Shown piece by piece: positions 35,352 to 47,625 of a stretch of 64,000 nt of DNA (within the stretch, counting starts at the first letter, position 1; every line of letters starts with the position of its first letter). The position numbers and the translations under genes are program-made. The stretch comes from Liriodendron chinense (taxonomy: Eukaryota > Streptophyta > Magnoliopsida > Magnoliales > Magnoliaceae), in assembly GCA_003013855.2 (NCBI GenBank), contig ML058439.1, positions 1-64,000 of the forward strand, in the 5' to 3' direction. The notes beneath the pieces were generated by a model. That model did not search any database, was not told the DNA's origin, and saw only the letters and a program-made list of their open reading frames with translations.

Positions 35352-35955
35352 TGTTATGGGTAAAGAGCCGACCTGATAGAAAGCGCTTTCTGCCGACCCG
35401 ATAAGGATGAGCCGACCCATCTCAGGCCCCGGGTACGAATCGGGTCATGTTAACCCGATGGAAACTGCTCGGCTCGGTCCGATGTAATGAAGGTTATCTT
35501 AAGCAAGCTGAGCTGTAAAACCGTAATCTTGGACTCACTCCAAGGTATCAAGAGAAAAGATCGACATCCCCAGCTTTTAGGGATAAGGATCTTCGATTGT
35601 TATACGCAGATCCTAAGATCCCGGGAACCCAACTGGCAGTCTGCTAAAATCACGACTCTTTAGAGGGCAAGCAATCTCGCAACCTAAGTCTATAAATAAG
35701 GATATTCTCACCATTATCAAGGTACGCAAGCTAATGTCGATCTATACTAAAAAATATCCGATTACTCAAGATCACTGACTTAGGCATCGGAGGGTCTTTG
35801 GCTGGACCCCAGCCACCCCCCTTATCCTCTGTGTTCTTTTGCAGGATCTGAGGATTTCGTCATCTCCGTCCTTTCATACCGGAAGCCCAACTCCATTCAA
35901 CTATCCAGATCATATATCTACATCTTCGTCTGTTGACCAATTTTTTGCATCAACA
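35352..35955 (+). repeat. 5' LTR of element 2, 604 bp
   Basis: TGTTATGGGTAAAGAGCC to GCATCAACA. Contains TATA box TATAAATA (35691-35698) and the 'aggcatcggaggg ... ggctggaccccagcc' motif near 35781. Only about two differences by eye from the LTR at 51935. Confidence 0.95.
35691..35698 (+). promoter_or_regulatory. TATA box of element 2 LTR
   Basis: TATAAATA in 'aagtctataaataaggat'. The same box lies at 52274-52281 and 61963-61970 in the other two LTR copies. Confidence 0.7.
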
Positions 35956-35958
35956 GAT

Positions 35959-35976
35959 TGGCGCCGTCTGTGGGAA
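35959..35976 (+). promoter_or_regulatory. Primer-binding site of element 2
   Basis: TGGCGCCGTCTGTGGGAA, three bases past the LTR end; complementary to a tRNA 3' end starting at CCA. Confidence 0.85.
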
Positions 35977-36054
35977 AACGCATTCTTCCTTTCGGAAGTC
36001 CGTGTTCTCACCCAATCGTCTAAGACGATCTTAACATCTTCCTTCTCTTTCGTG

Positions 36055-39000
36055 ATGGCTGGAAAGAGAAAATACAAAGGGAAAGCTCCTGCGATCGCTG
36101 GACCTTCAGACAATCAAATCTCCGAGAATGAAGATTCATTCTCTGACAACCCCGCCATCCAGTTTGACCGGAATCCTCCTATTTTTGCTCAGCAGGGGGG
36201 ACAACAGAGATCTCGCAACCAAGGAGTCAGGTTGTCCCTTCTCAAAGAGCAGGTGGGAGGTGTCAACCACAAACTGAGGGGAGTCGACGAACGACTAGGC
36301 TATGTAGACCAGAGACTGGACGAAATTAAAGCTCTGCTAACCGGTCTGGTCCATCCAACCGTGGTGAATGGCAGAGACCGCGAGGGGCCTCGGTATACAC
36401 ACTCTCAGCCTCAACAATCCCAGCACTCTCACCAGACTCGGCCGTCACAACGCTCCCAGCAGCCCATTCCGGTTGAAGAAAGCGAGACCGCCAGCAAAAC
36501 TACCGAGGCAAGGTCTCAACCAGCAACGGACTTGCCTGCCAGCGACCTGCGACACCGGCTCGAGAGACGAAGAACAGCTCGTCTCGCGCATGAACGAGCT
36601 GACCATGAAGCCAGCGACCGGGTCGACAACGACTTGGGCCCACTGGAGGCTGAGCTGAGAGAACTGCGGGAACAAATGGGCGACATTCAGAAAGCACAGC
36701 GAGGTCGAGCTCCAATCGCAGTGGACGCACTGGTCGACTCATCTGAGTCACCGTTCACCGACGAGATTCATGAAGAACCCCTTCCCAAAGGGTTCAAGGT
36801 TCCCCAGTTGAAGCAGTACTCTGGCATAGGAGATCCGGCAGAGCACTTAGAAAATTTCAAAGTCCGCATGGATCTCCTCGGGGCCAACGGACACATCATG
36901 TGCAAGGCCTTTCCGTTATCCTTGACAAGCTCGGCATGGACTTGGTTTCGTAACCTAAAGCCCCGCACAGTTAGCTCATTCTCTCAGCTTAGCCGAGCTT
37001 TCGCCACTCAGTTCATCAGGAGTACCGACCCGAGAAAGCATTCAACACACCTTGCAGCAATTAAGCAAAAAGAAGATGAGTCCCTAAAAGATTATTTCGC
37101 GCGCTTCAATTCCGAAGCGGTGCAAATTGAAAATCTTTCACAAGACGTGTTATTACACACCATGATTGGAGGGCTACGAGACCGAAGGTTTCTTTGGTCT
37201 GTGGGAGAGGAGCCACTACAGTCAGTGGCCGAGTTGCTGGATCGAGCTGCTAAGCACATCAACGCCGAAGAGCTGGTTAATGCTCACCGACCGACGACCA
37301 AGAATAAAGATCGTCAGGATAACAGCAGCTCGAAGAAACACAGGTCGGAGCGGAAGTCGGAGCGGAGATCACCGGCTCGGGGCGCAACTAGCCACGGAAC
37401 GAAACCTCCTGCTCCGCGGTTCGAAAAGTATAAGCCACTCAATAAAACCATCGAGCAAGTGTATCTGGCAGAAAAAGGCAGATTCAACTTCGAACGACCT
37501 GCGAAAATAAAAACCGACCCCAACAGAAGGACAAAATCAAGGTATTGTCTGTACCATAAAGATCACGGTCACAATACCGTGGATTGCTTCGATTTAAAGC
37601 GACAAACAGAGATCCTTATCCAACAAGGATTTCTGAAAGACTACATCGCTCAGCGTTAAGACGACCGGAGGAACGAAGATCAGTCAGCCGACCCAAACGA
37701 AGGACTGAACAACAATCCTGTGGAAGAAATTCACATGATCTTCGACGGACCGACCACTGGAGATTCTGAGAATTCGCGCAAAAATTATGTGCGACAAGCA
37801 AGAACATCCCAGCCAGAACCAGAACCGTCCGGGTTGTCTGTGAACATCGCCAGCCGACCCTCAAAAGTCGCAAAGGTTACATCTCGGGCGATAACGTTCA
37901 CTGAAGAAGATGCTCGAGGAGTCGTGCACCCGCATGACGACTCTCTAGTCGTCTCGATGGTAGTGGCAAACAAAAGGCTCCACCGTATGATGATCGATAC
38001 AGGAAGCTCGTCAGACATTTTGTACGCATCAGCTTTCGAAAGAATGAAGATCGATCGTTCCCGATTAAGGCCAGTTAAAACAGCATTAACTGGATTCACA
38101 GGAGATAGCGTCATGCCGGAAGGAGAAATAACTTTACCGGTCACTGTTGGGGAAGAGTCTAACCAAAAAATGATTATGGTTGATTTCCTCGTTGTGAACA
38201 CCCCTTCTGCTTACAATGCCATTATCGGCCGCCCTATCTTGCGGGCCCTGAAAGCTGCCGTTTCGATCTATCACCTGACGATGAAGTTCGAAGCTGATGA
38301 AGGGGTCGGCGTGGTCAGGGGAGACCAGCAAGAAGCTCGGCGTTGCTACGAACTTTCTCTGAGTGGGAGAAATAAAAGCACCGTATCAACTATCTCTCAC
38401 GCGTCCTCCTTGGACCCAAGAGAAGACGAGCAGGAGCGCGGATCACCAGCAGAGGAGTTAGTCGACGTTTGCTTGACGGAGGCCGATCCGACCAGAGTTA
38501 TCCAGATCGGGTCACGTTTGACAGACGAGGTACGGAATGGTTTAATAAACTTTTTAAAAGAGCATGTAGATGTCTTTGCGTGGTCCCATGAAGAAATGCC
38601 CGGAATCTCTCCGGAGGTAATGGTCCACCGACTCAATGTCAATCCGACCATGAAACCGATCCGTCAAAAAAGGCACAACTTCAACACGGAAAGGTACGCA
38701 ATAATTGAAGAAGAGGTACAGAAGCTACGCAAGGCAGGATTTGTCCAAGAAATACGTTATCCAGATTGGTTGGCGAATGTGGTCCTCGTCAAAAAGCAGA
38801 ACGGAAAATGAAGGGTCTGTGTGGATTACACCGACTTGAACAAAGCCTGCCCTAAGGACAGCTTCCCACTACCACGGATAGATCAGCTCGTCGACACAAC
38901 TGACGGGCATGGGCTTCTCAGCTTTATGAACACCTTTTCTGGGTATAACCAAATCCAGATGCACGCTCCTGATCGACAAAAGACCGCATTCATCACGGAC

Positions 39001-41688
39001 CGGGGGCTCTACTGCTACAAAGTTATGCCTTTCGGGCTCAAAAACACCGGGGCAACCTACCAAAGACTGGTAAATAAGATGTTTGTAGATCAACGAGGCA
39101 AAACTATGGAGGTATATGTCGACGACATACTCGTCAAAAGCAAGCGCTCAGAAGATCACGTCGGCGATCCACGCGCCACATTCGAAATACTAAGGAAGTA
39201 TCGTATGAAGCTCAACCCTAGCAAATGCGCTTTTGGAGTGGGCTCAGGAAAATTCCTTGGCTTCATGGTAAATCAGCGAGGAATTGAAGCAAATCCAGAA
39301 AAAATCCAGGCCCTCCTTGATATGAGCTCGCCTCACACAATAAAAGATGTTCAGCGGCTCACAGGAAGGATTGCAACACTCAACAGGTTCGTCTCAAGGG
39401 CTACTGACCGATGTCTTCCCTTCTTCAAACAGTTGCGCAAATGCAAAGAAATGACATGGACTCCCGAATGCGAGCAAGATTTTGTGGAGCTGAAAGCCTA
39501 CCTCGGCTCCCTACCGCTGTTGTCCAAGCCAGTGCATAAAGAAGAATTGCTCTTGTACTTAGCAGTTTCAGCAGCGGCGGTTAGCTCGGCTCTAGTTCGG
39601 GACGACGAAGGGATACAAAGGCCTGTTTATTACACTAGCAAGGCCTTGATTGACTCGAAAACACGATACCCTCAACTCGAAAAACTCGCCCTGGCTTTAA
39701 TTACCTCGGCCCGCAAGTTGAGGCCATATTTCCAAGCGCATCCGATAGCCGTATTAACCGATCAGCCATTATGGCAAGTACTGCAAAATCCCGAAACATC
39801 AGGTCGTCTCGTCAAATGGGCTGTCGAGTTGGGCGAATTCGATATACGGTACCGACCTCGTACCGCAATCAAAGGACAAGCTATAGCAGACTTCATCGTC
39901 GAATTAACCGAGCCGCACGAGGCTGAGTGCGATCGTGAACTTATCAAGCATCCGGAGGTAACACATATCACACGTTCTTGGACATTGCACGTCGACGGCT
40001 CTTCCAATTCACAAGGCAGTGGAGCTGGTCTCGTTCTATCCTCACCCGATGGGATCAAAATTCAGTACGCACTTCGATTCGGGTTTCGGGCTTCAAATAA
40101 TGAAGCGGAATATGAAACCCTCCTAGCCGGTCTCCGCCTCGCCTCGAAAATAGGAATACGATCGGTAAAGGTATTCAGCGACTCGCAACTTGTGGTCAGG
40201 TAGGTGACTGCAGAGTATCAGGCGAAGGGAGGAAGAATGACTGCATATCTAAGCAAAGCTCAGCAGCTACTGTTACGATTCGACCATTATGAAATCGTCC
40301 AAATTTCATGAGATGGGAACACAAACGCAGATGCTCTCGCGAAACTTGCATCATCAGCAGACGATGAACTCGGCAGAATGATACCCATTGAGTTCCTCCC
40401 TCAGCGCCGCATATCGTCAAATGGACTCGCAGAAGTTTTTCCAATATCGGAGAATCCAGATTGGAGAGATCCTATCATTCGATTTTTACGATCGGGCGAG
40501 TTACCTGACGACCAGAAAGAAGCTTGGCGCATCCGCTATAGGTCAGCTCGGTATACACTAATAGAGGGTGTCCTCTATAAGAAAGGTATCTCCAGCCTGT
40601 GTCTGCGTTGTTTAGGTCCTGAGGAGGCTGATTACGTATTACGTGAAATCCACTACGGATGTTGCGGGAACCATTCCGGGGCACGAGCACTTGCATAGAA
40701 ATCAATCCGACAGGGATATTATTGGCCCACCATCCAGCAAGACGCCCGAGAGACCGTCAAAAGATGCGATAAGTGTCAACGATTCGCCCCGATACCTCAC
40801 TTGCCGCCTGAAGAGCTCACACCCATGGCTAGACTTTGGCCATTTGCTCAGTGGGGGGTCGACATCATCGGCCCACTCCCGACCGGGAAAGGACAAGTTA
40901 AATATGCAATTGTCGCAGTTGATTACTTTACAAAGTGGGCTGAAGTAGAACCACTGGCTACCATCACAGAAAAGAAGACTACGGACTTCATTTGGAGAGC
41001 GATTGTGTGTCACTTTGGGATCCCGAACACCATAATCACTGATAACGGGCGACAGTTCGACAATCAAGGATTTCGTACGTTTTGCACCAGATTGGGCATT
41101 AAAAACGTATGTTCATCTCCTCACCACCCTCAAGCCAATGGTCAGGTCGAAGCAGTCAACAAAATTATCAAGAACCATCTCAAAACAAAACTCGGAGAAA
41201 GAAAGGGGGCTTGGGTGGAAGAACTCCCCGAGGTGCTATGGGCCTACCGAACCACGGCTCGGTCGACTACTGGGGAAACCCCCTTTTTCCTGGCATTTGG
41301 AGCCGAGGCCGTCGTGCCGGTGGAAATTAGAATGCCCACGAGCAGAACAAGCCATCATAGACCCGACCAAAATGAAGATCAGTTGCGAATAAGCTTAGAC
41401 CTACTTGAAGAAGCAAGAGAAGCTTCTCAAGTACGTATAGCAGCATACCAGCAGAGGGTCCGACGGTACTACAACTCCAAAGTGCGGGAAAGACGATTTC
41501 GAGCTGGTGACCTCATCCTTAAAAAGGTACATATAAACGACAAGGCCGCTGTTTTCGGCCCTAATTGGGAAGGACCATATAAGGTCATTAGCTCACGTCG
41601 TCTCGGCACTTATCGGCTCGAAAACATGAAGGGAAAACCACTTCCTCATCCGTGGAACGCCGAACATCTCAAAATCTATTATCCATGA
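36055..41688 (+). pseudogene. gag-pol polyprotein of Tat element 2, five in-frame stops
   Basis: A single frame of about 1,877 codons from ATG 36055 (MAGKRKYKGKAPAI). Domains: gag capsid (SSAWTWFRNLKPRTVSSFSQL), CCHC knuckle CLYHKDHGHNTVDC (37546-37587), protease MIDTGSSSDI (37990), reverse transcriptase YVDD (39115-39126), RNase H (about 39530-39900), second archaeal-type RNase H (LHVDGSSNSQGSGAG, from 39985), integrase with CDKCQRF, WGVDIIGPL, ITDNGRQFD and NGQVEAVNK. Stops: TAA 37657 (Gln codon in element 3), TGA 38809 (Trp of GKW), TAG 40201 (expected Gln), TGA 40309 (expected Arg), TAG 40696 (expected Trp or Gln). All five are explained by C-to-T or G-to-A changes. The gag part is Gln/Ser/Arg-rich and longer before the capsid than in element 1. 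Confidence 0.95.
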
Positions 41689-42000
41689 ACGGTGAATTGT
41701 GCTCAGCAAAAAATATGTTTTTTGGAGCGATTATTTGAATAAAATTCTTTCCTAGGAGTTGTTCTACGATGATCTTTCAATACAACTTAATATCAGTATA
41801 GTACATTTAACTTTACTGACAGGTGGGCATATAGGCGGCCGACCTGGCTAGCCAGCCCCAGATCGCTTCGACCATGCAAACTCACTACATTAACGACAAT
41901 AAGAAAGTAAAATTTGCAACAGAATTAGCAAAATTTGCCTCAAAGGGCTTGTATTCGAAATTTTGTTGTGTACATCTTGAAAAAAAATGATGATACAATC
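41689..42000. other. Element 2 zone between pol and antisense gene
   Basis: Short AT-rich spacer with 'ggcatataggcggccgacctggctagccagcccc'. No gene. It probably holds the 3' ends of the two convergent transcripts. Confidence 0.6.
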
Positions 42001-42158
42001 TAATCCTTGCCAGACGGGCCAGCACCGTCACCTCCGACCCGCGCCTCCTCCTCCTCCTCCTCGTCTTCGTCCACTGGCGTAAGGTCAAGGGTCGGGAAGT
42101 GCTTAAGCACGAGGCGTCTGTACTCTTGAAGTCCGTTGTTGTACAAATCTTCAGAAAT
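42001..42158 (-). pseudogene. Last codons of element 2 antisense gene, truncated
   Basis: Matches 58585-58743, the acidic C-terminal tail of exon 3 (run of Glu, then GGDGAGPSGKD). It is cut off at the duplication junction, so promoter and exons 1 and 2 are missing. Confidence 0.8.
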
Positions 42159-42159
42159 T
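42157..42159. other. Tandem-duplication junction
   Basis: The left side (…cagaaat) follows element 3 at 58736-58743. The right side (ttacaacaagg…) follows element 1 from 29448. One T is shared, so the join has one base of microhomology and no filler. Confidence 0.9.
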
Positions 42160-44146
42160 ACAACAAGGCATTCAGTACATGGAAAAGAAAGTAAACAAAA
42201 ACGAGAAGGCATTCATTGCGTGAAAAGGAAAAGGCAAACGAGGACACTACTTCCAAAAATATTTTTTCATTAATGATAAATGTTTACAATATCCATTCAC
42301 GAATACAAGAGAGGAAAACAAAGAAAATCAATCCCTTGGAGGAGGAGCTGCGCTCTCAATTTCAGGGCCCATTTATGGAGCTCCTTCAACCTCAGTGGCT
42401 TCAGTCACCTCGTTCTCAGCAGCAGCCTGCTCTTCGGCAGCTATGATGGTCACGACTCGACCAAACTCCCCCATATCAAAGGATGGGATCATTCGTTGCA
42501 CTACTCTTAGCGCAAAGTCGCGACCAGCATCATATGACTCGTACCTTTCATCATCATATTGCTGCGAAGAACGGAACTCAGAAACTGCCCGAGGACCTTC
42601 TTCCGAGAGCATTTTCGCAAGGGCGACTCTCTCCTCGTCCCAGTGGATCGAGTCGTCCTTAAGCTGCGCGAGAGCGTTGCGCTCCTTGGTCAGGTTTTCT
42701 CGTAGGCCTCCTTGAGCTGCGACCTAGCCTCCGCAAGTCGCTCCTCCAGTGAGATCTTGTCTTGGCGAAAGATCTCCTTCTCTCTCTCCGCCTTCTCCTT
42801 CAAGTCGGCGATTTTCGCGAACTTATTGTCCAAAGCTTGGTACCTTTCTGTCAACACCTGGACTTTCTCTATGAGGATTTTTATCTCCTCATCTTTCTTG
42901 GAAATCACGGCCTCACGGGATTTGAGGAGTTGATCTCGTCCCTGGACCGCCTTCTCCAAAGCGATCCTTTTTTCATCTGCCTCGTCTATTACGCGGCGAG
43001 CGGCGACGATGTCTCGCTTCGTCCGCAAGATGAGGTCTAGTCCCTACAAACAAAGAGGGGTGAGAAGAAATACTTAAGAAACCCCAAAATAATAAAGTTT
43101 TGGGCTAGGAGGTTCTACCTGAGCCATCCTCATCCCTGCCTCAAGGAAGAGGCTCTCGGGGCCTGGCTCGGGAAGAGAGCCGAAGGATTGAGGCGGGACA
43201 TTCTCAAATAGGAATTTACAGATGGGGTGGAGGTGGCGAGGAATAGAATATGTCCCACCACCGGAAGATTGGGCAACGATCAGCCCAGACGGCTCGCGAG
43301 GAGGGGCCATCGTCTCGCGAGCAGGTCCCTGCTCGGTAGCAGGAACCAGCTCGCGGGTAGGAGCCATCTCTCGAGGCTCCGTGTGCTCACGAGCCTCTTC
43401 AGCTGGGGGGCAGCTGGACCCTACCCCATCTGGGGAATTGTCAGCGATATTAATCACTGGCGGCCCGGGTGCGACCACCAGTGAAGGAATAGCGGGCCCT
43501 GCTGGAGCCCCCGCCTTGCTCGCGAGAGGAGCAGGCTGATCGCTACCCTTTTCGGTGGATGGGTGAGATGGACCAGCAGATGTTTTCTTCTGTCTCTTGG
43601 AGCTCGTGCCCTTCAGCCGGGGCAGCAGACCTCTTTTCTCTCCGACCTGCGTCATCTCGACTTCTCTTACGGGTATTAAGCCCGCTGCTGCAAGACGTGA
43701 TGGAGACAAGCAAGTCTCGACGTGCCTATCACCAATAGGCACCTTGTACACTTTTACGATTTTTTCGTTGATCCCCCCTTTCAAGTTCGGTTTTCTCAAG
43801 GCCGGGATACCTGCGAGCACAAACAAGGGTCAAATGGAGTAAAACCCTAAAACCTTAATTGAAGGAAAAGTGCACAATGCGGGACTGCCTACCTTCACAG
43901 AAAAAACGGTTTACTCTTGGGCCCCTGGAAGAAGCAAATTCCCAATTTCCGGATGCATAAAACCAACGCTTCCTCCAGCCGGGATAATTCGATGAGGGCT
44001 TCCCCAGCACGAAGTTATCCCGGTGCCAATAACATAGATAATACCAGCCTTCGCTGGAGGGTGCCTTCTTCAAGCGGAACATGCGGAGGAACTCATCAGC
44101 TGTAAGCTCCCCGTTCCCGGCTTGAGCCCAAAGGACGAATGAGCTT

Positions 44147-46436
44147 TCCTTCAACCCTCCTTGGGCCTTCATCCAAGGTTCTAAATCAGCTCTTTTGGTC
44201 ATCAATTGGGCAAAGTAACTCTTATTCCTACAACCACAAAACATGTATTTGATTAGTCTTTAAATTATGAAAACCATGCATAATGAGTGATGAATTGGGG
44301 TTAAAATATGCACAATTAAGAGCTCAACACACCCCCCAACCAGCATTTTGCTAGTCCCGAGCAAAACATGCATGAAACAAGTTTCATTCTCCAAATCCAA
44401 CTCTCCTCTAGAAACTATTCTTCTATACATTCCAAGACACACAAGCATGAAAATCAGAGAAATTAGGTGATAGAAGTTGAAACCTTAAACTCTTAGAACA
44501 TAATAAGTATTTATATGAAATTCCCACTGATTGATTGATAAATAGAAGAACTTGAACAAATTCACCCTAGTGTGCATAGTGAAAGTTCATCTCATGAGTT
44601 TCTGGGCTCATCTTCATCATAGATCAACTAAACTATGGATTTCAAGGTGCACAGAGCAACAACAAGCCTATGACAGGAATTTGTCTTACCGTCCTTCCGA
44701 CGACTTTCACACTACGTCCCATTTCCGGCTTTGGTTACGGGTAGACCATCCCCCGGTTGGTAGTAGGTAGCCCTAATCGGAATTTTCCACCATTTTTCCA
44801 TCATTCCCAATTTCATCATTCCTTTTCCTTTTTCTTTTTAAATTAGATAGGATTTTTAGAAATCCATATCTTTCGTTATTTTCCCATGGACAAGGATGGA
44901 CAAAGTACCCCGGCTTGGTTTCTCAACACCTTAAATCAAAGTATAGTTAATCCACAAATCACATAATCCTTTCAACCCATGAAAATCGTGTAATGTGAAC
45001 TAGGTGTAAAAGTGTTCAAATTTTCTATCACTCACATAAATAGGGGAATTCACATATAAAACCATTATATTAAAAGAAATTCAAAGCTTGCAACATCACT
45101 CACTTCGTATCTCCTCTTCTTATACTCGTATCATCTTGAATGCATAGAAACAACGTTTTCCAAAAGAGTTTTGAATTTTAGAAAAATCGAAAATTTTCTA
45201 CATAATTGCTCGAAATGTCACAAAAGCATAATTGCTCGAAATGTCACAAAAGCTAGTAGATTCACAAAAGCATAATTTCCTTAGAGACCTTAGACTACTA
45301 TGCATGAGATTCCTTAGATGAATCTACTAGCTTTTGTGACATTTCGAGCAATTATGCTTTTGTGACATTTCGAGCAATTATGTAGAAAATTTTCGATTTT
45401 TCTAAAATTCAAAACTCTTTTGGAAAACGTTGTTTCTATGCATTCAAGATGATACGAGTATAAGAAGAGGAGATACGAAGTGAGTGATGTTGCAAGCTTT
45501 GAATTTCTTTTAATATAATGGTTTTATATGTGAATTCCCCTATTTATGTGAGTGATAGAAAATTTGAACACTTTTACACCTAGTTCACATTACACGATTT
45601 TCATGGGTTGAAAGGATTATGTGATTTGTGGATTAACTATACTTTGATTTAAGGTGTTGAGAAACCAAGCCGGGGTACTTTGTCCATCCTTGTCCATGGG
45701 AAAATAACGAAAGATATGGATTTCTAAAAATCCTATCTAATTTAAAAAGAAAAAGGAAAAGGAATGATGAAATTGGGAATGATGGAAAAATGGTGGAAAA
45801 TTCCGATTAGGGCTACCTACTACCAACCGGGGGATGGTCTACCCGTAACCAAAGCCGGAAATGGGACGTAGTGTGAAAGTCGTCGGAAGGACGGTAAGAC
45901 AAATTCCTGTCATAGGCTTGTTGTTGCTCTGTGCACCTTGAAATCCATAGTTTAGTTGATCTATGATGAAGATGAGCCCAGAAACTCATGAGATGAACTT
46001 TCACTATGCACACTAGGGTGAATTTGTTCAAGTTCTTCTATTTATCAATCAATCAGTGGGAATTTCATATAAATACTTATTATGTTCTAAGAGTTTAAGG
46101 TTTCAACTTCTATCACCTAATTTCTCTGATTTTCATGCTTGTGTGTCTTGGAATGTATAGAAGAATAGTTTCTAGAGGAGAGTTGGATTTGGAGAATGAA
46201 ACTTGTTTCATGCATGTTTTGCTCGGGACTAGCAAAATGCTGGTTGGGGGGTGTGTTGAGCTCTTAATTGTGCATATTTTAACCCCAATTCATCACTCAT
46301 TATGCATGGTTTTCATAATTTAAAGACTAATCAAATACATGTTTTGTGGTTGTAGGAATAAGAGTTACTTTGCCCAATTGATGACCAAAAGAGCTGATTT
46401 AGAACCTTGGATGAAGGCCCAAGGAGGGTTGAAGGA
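44147..46436. repeat. Giant palindrome: two ~1.12-kb arms, ~55-base loop
   Basis: Positions pair so that their coordinates sum to 90,583. The left arm is 44147 to about 45264, the right arm about 45319 to 46436. I find no mismatch by eye over several hundred bases checked. The loop holds 'ccttagagaccttagactactatgcatg'. The right arm in plus orientation ends with a polypurine-like 'ctggttggggggtg' just before the LTR start, so each arm is the 3' end of a retrotransposon. Confidence 0.92.
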
Positions 46437-46698
46437 TGTGTTGAGCTCTTAATTGTGCATATTTTAACCCCAATTCATCACTCATTATGCATGGTTTTCA
46501 TAATTTAAAGACTAATCAAATACATGTTTTGTGGTTGTAGGAATAAGAGTTACTTTGCCCAATTGATGACCAAAAGAGCTGATTTAGAACCTTGGATGAA
46601 GGCCCAAGGAGGGTTGAAGGAAGAAGGAAGCAAAGAAAGAAGCAAAGAAAGAAGAAAATAGAAGAAAGAAAGGAAGAAAACAAGAAGAAACAGAGACC

Positions 46699-46833
46699 GA
46701 CCGGTCTTGACCGGTCGGCCAAGGAAGCCCGACCGGTCTTGACCGGTCGGCCATGCTTGCTGGAGTAATGCCAAAGAGGGCCTGACCGGTCGTGACCGGT
46801 CGGCCAGCCCTGTCCGACCGGTCGTGACCGGTC
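46699..46833. repeat. Array of eight GACCGGTC palindromes in four pairs
   Basis: GACCGGTC starts at 46699, 46709, 46731, 46741, 46784, 46794, 46816 and 46826. Within each pair the spacing is exactly 10 bases (GACCGGTCTTGACCGGTC or GACCGGTCGTGACCGGTC). The first two pairs and the last two pairs are offset by 85 bases. It lies about 800 bases before the TATA box of the LTR-like unit. It could be a binding array for a dimeric protein or a methylation target; function unknown. Confidence 0.95.
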
Positions 46834-47617
46834 GGCCATGCAAGTTTCAGATTCCAGTTTCTAAAACAGCAATGTATTCCCGCACCTGGTTTTTCGGACC
46901 AGTTTTCTGGGCCGATCTTGATGATATTTGGAAATCCAACACATCCATGTCGAAGAGGAGCTCGACGCCGAACTAACCCAAGTGGTTTCGTGTCGATCGG
47001 AGCTACGGATTGATCGTGGTGGCCAAAACAATACGAACTGTCCAGAAAGTTCCAGATTTCGCTGTTCCACTCTGGGCCGGTCCAGGTGGCCCATCATTGA
47101 TGATATGAAGAATCTACTTTGACCATCTTTTAGACCACATCCATATATGAATAACCACAAAAGTTTCAGATCAAAAGGGTGTGTGGTTTGATCGTACCGG
47201 TTGAAGAAAGATGGACCATCCAGAAAGCTCCAACTGCGCAGAGTTTATAAAAGCCCTAATTGTTCTAATTTTCGGACCACATTCTGAGATCTTTTTGGAC
47301 AATCTAATCCGTCTATCATGTAGAGGAGGAAGTTTCCTACTCATGTTCAAAATTTGAGATCAATCCGACCTCTGTACACTCCGGAGCGTTGAAAGCAAGA
47401 TGACTGGTTCTGAAGGTACCCGAAGTGCGCGATTTTGAGAGGCGGTCGGTGATGTGATTGGTGGGCCCATTCAGAGGACAATCTTGGAAATCTAAATCAT
47501 CTATGAGGAAGATCACATTACAAGGAAGCTACAAATCAAATTTGAAGGCAATCCGACCATTGGATAAGCCGTACCAAGCGAAACAAATTCTGCTATGTTG
47601 CTGTACTAGTGCTGCAC

Positions 47618-47625
47618 TATAAAAG
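47618..47625 (+). promoter_or_regulatory. TATA box of the inserted LTR-like unit
   Basis: TATAAAAG followed by 'gaggtgctctcttctattcc', a good plant TATA with a pyrimidine-rich start region. Confidence 0.6.

Larger units (their letters stand above)
35352..42158 (+). mobile_element. Tat element 2: 5' part, cut by the duplication junction
   Basis: 5' LTR (35352-35955), primer site and a complete gag-pol region are present. The antisense gene, polypurine tract and 3' LTR are missing because the sequence jumps at 42158 back into element 1. It shares LTR, target site CTATA, flanks and four pol stops with element 3, so it is a duplicate of the same insertion and not a separate one. Confidence 0.93.

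Noticed and set aside
37785..38201. A 138-codon minus-strand frame over protease (and its duplicate at 54369)
   Set aside because: Shadow of the pol frame; no domain of its own and the sense frame explains its conservation.
44260..46323. Pairs of identical small frames on opposite strands inside the insertion
   Set aside because: They are the two arms of the palindrome, with no recognisable protein content.
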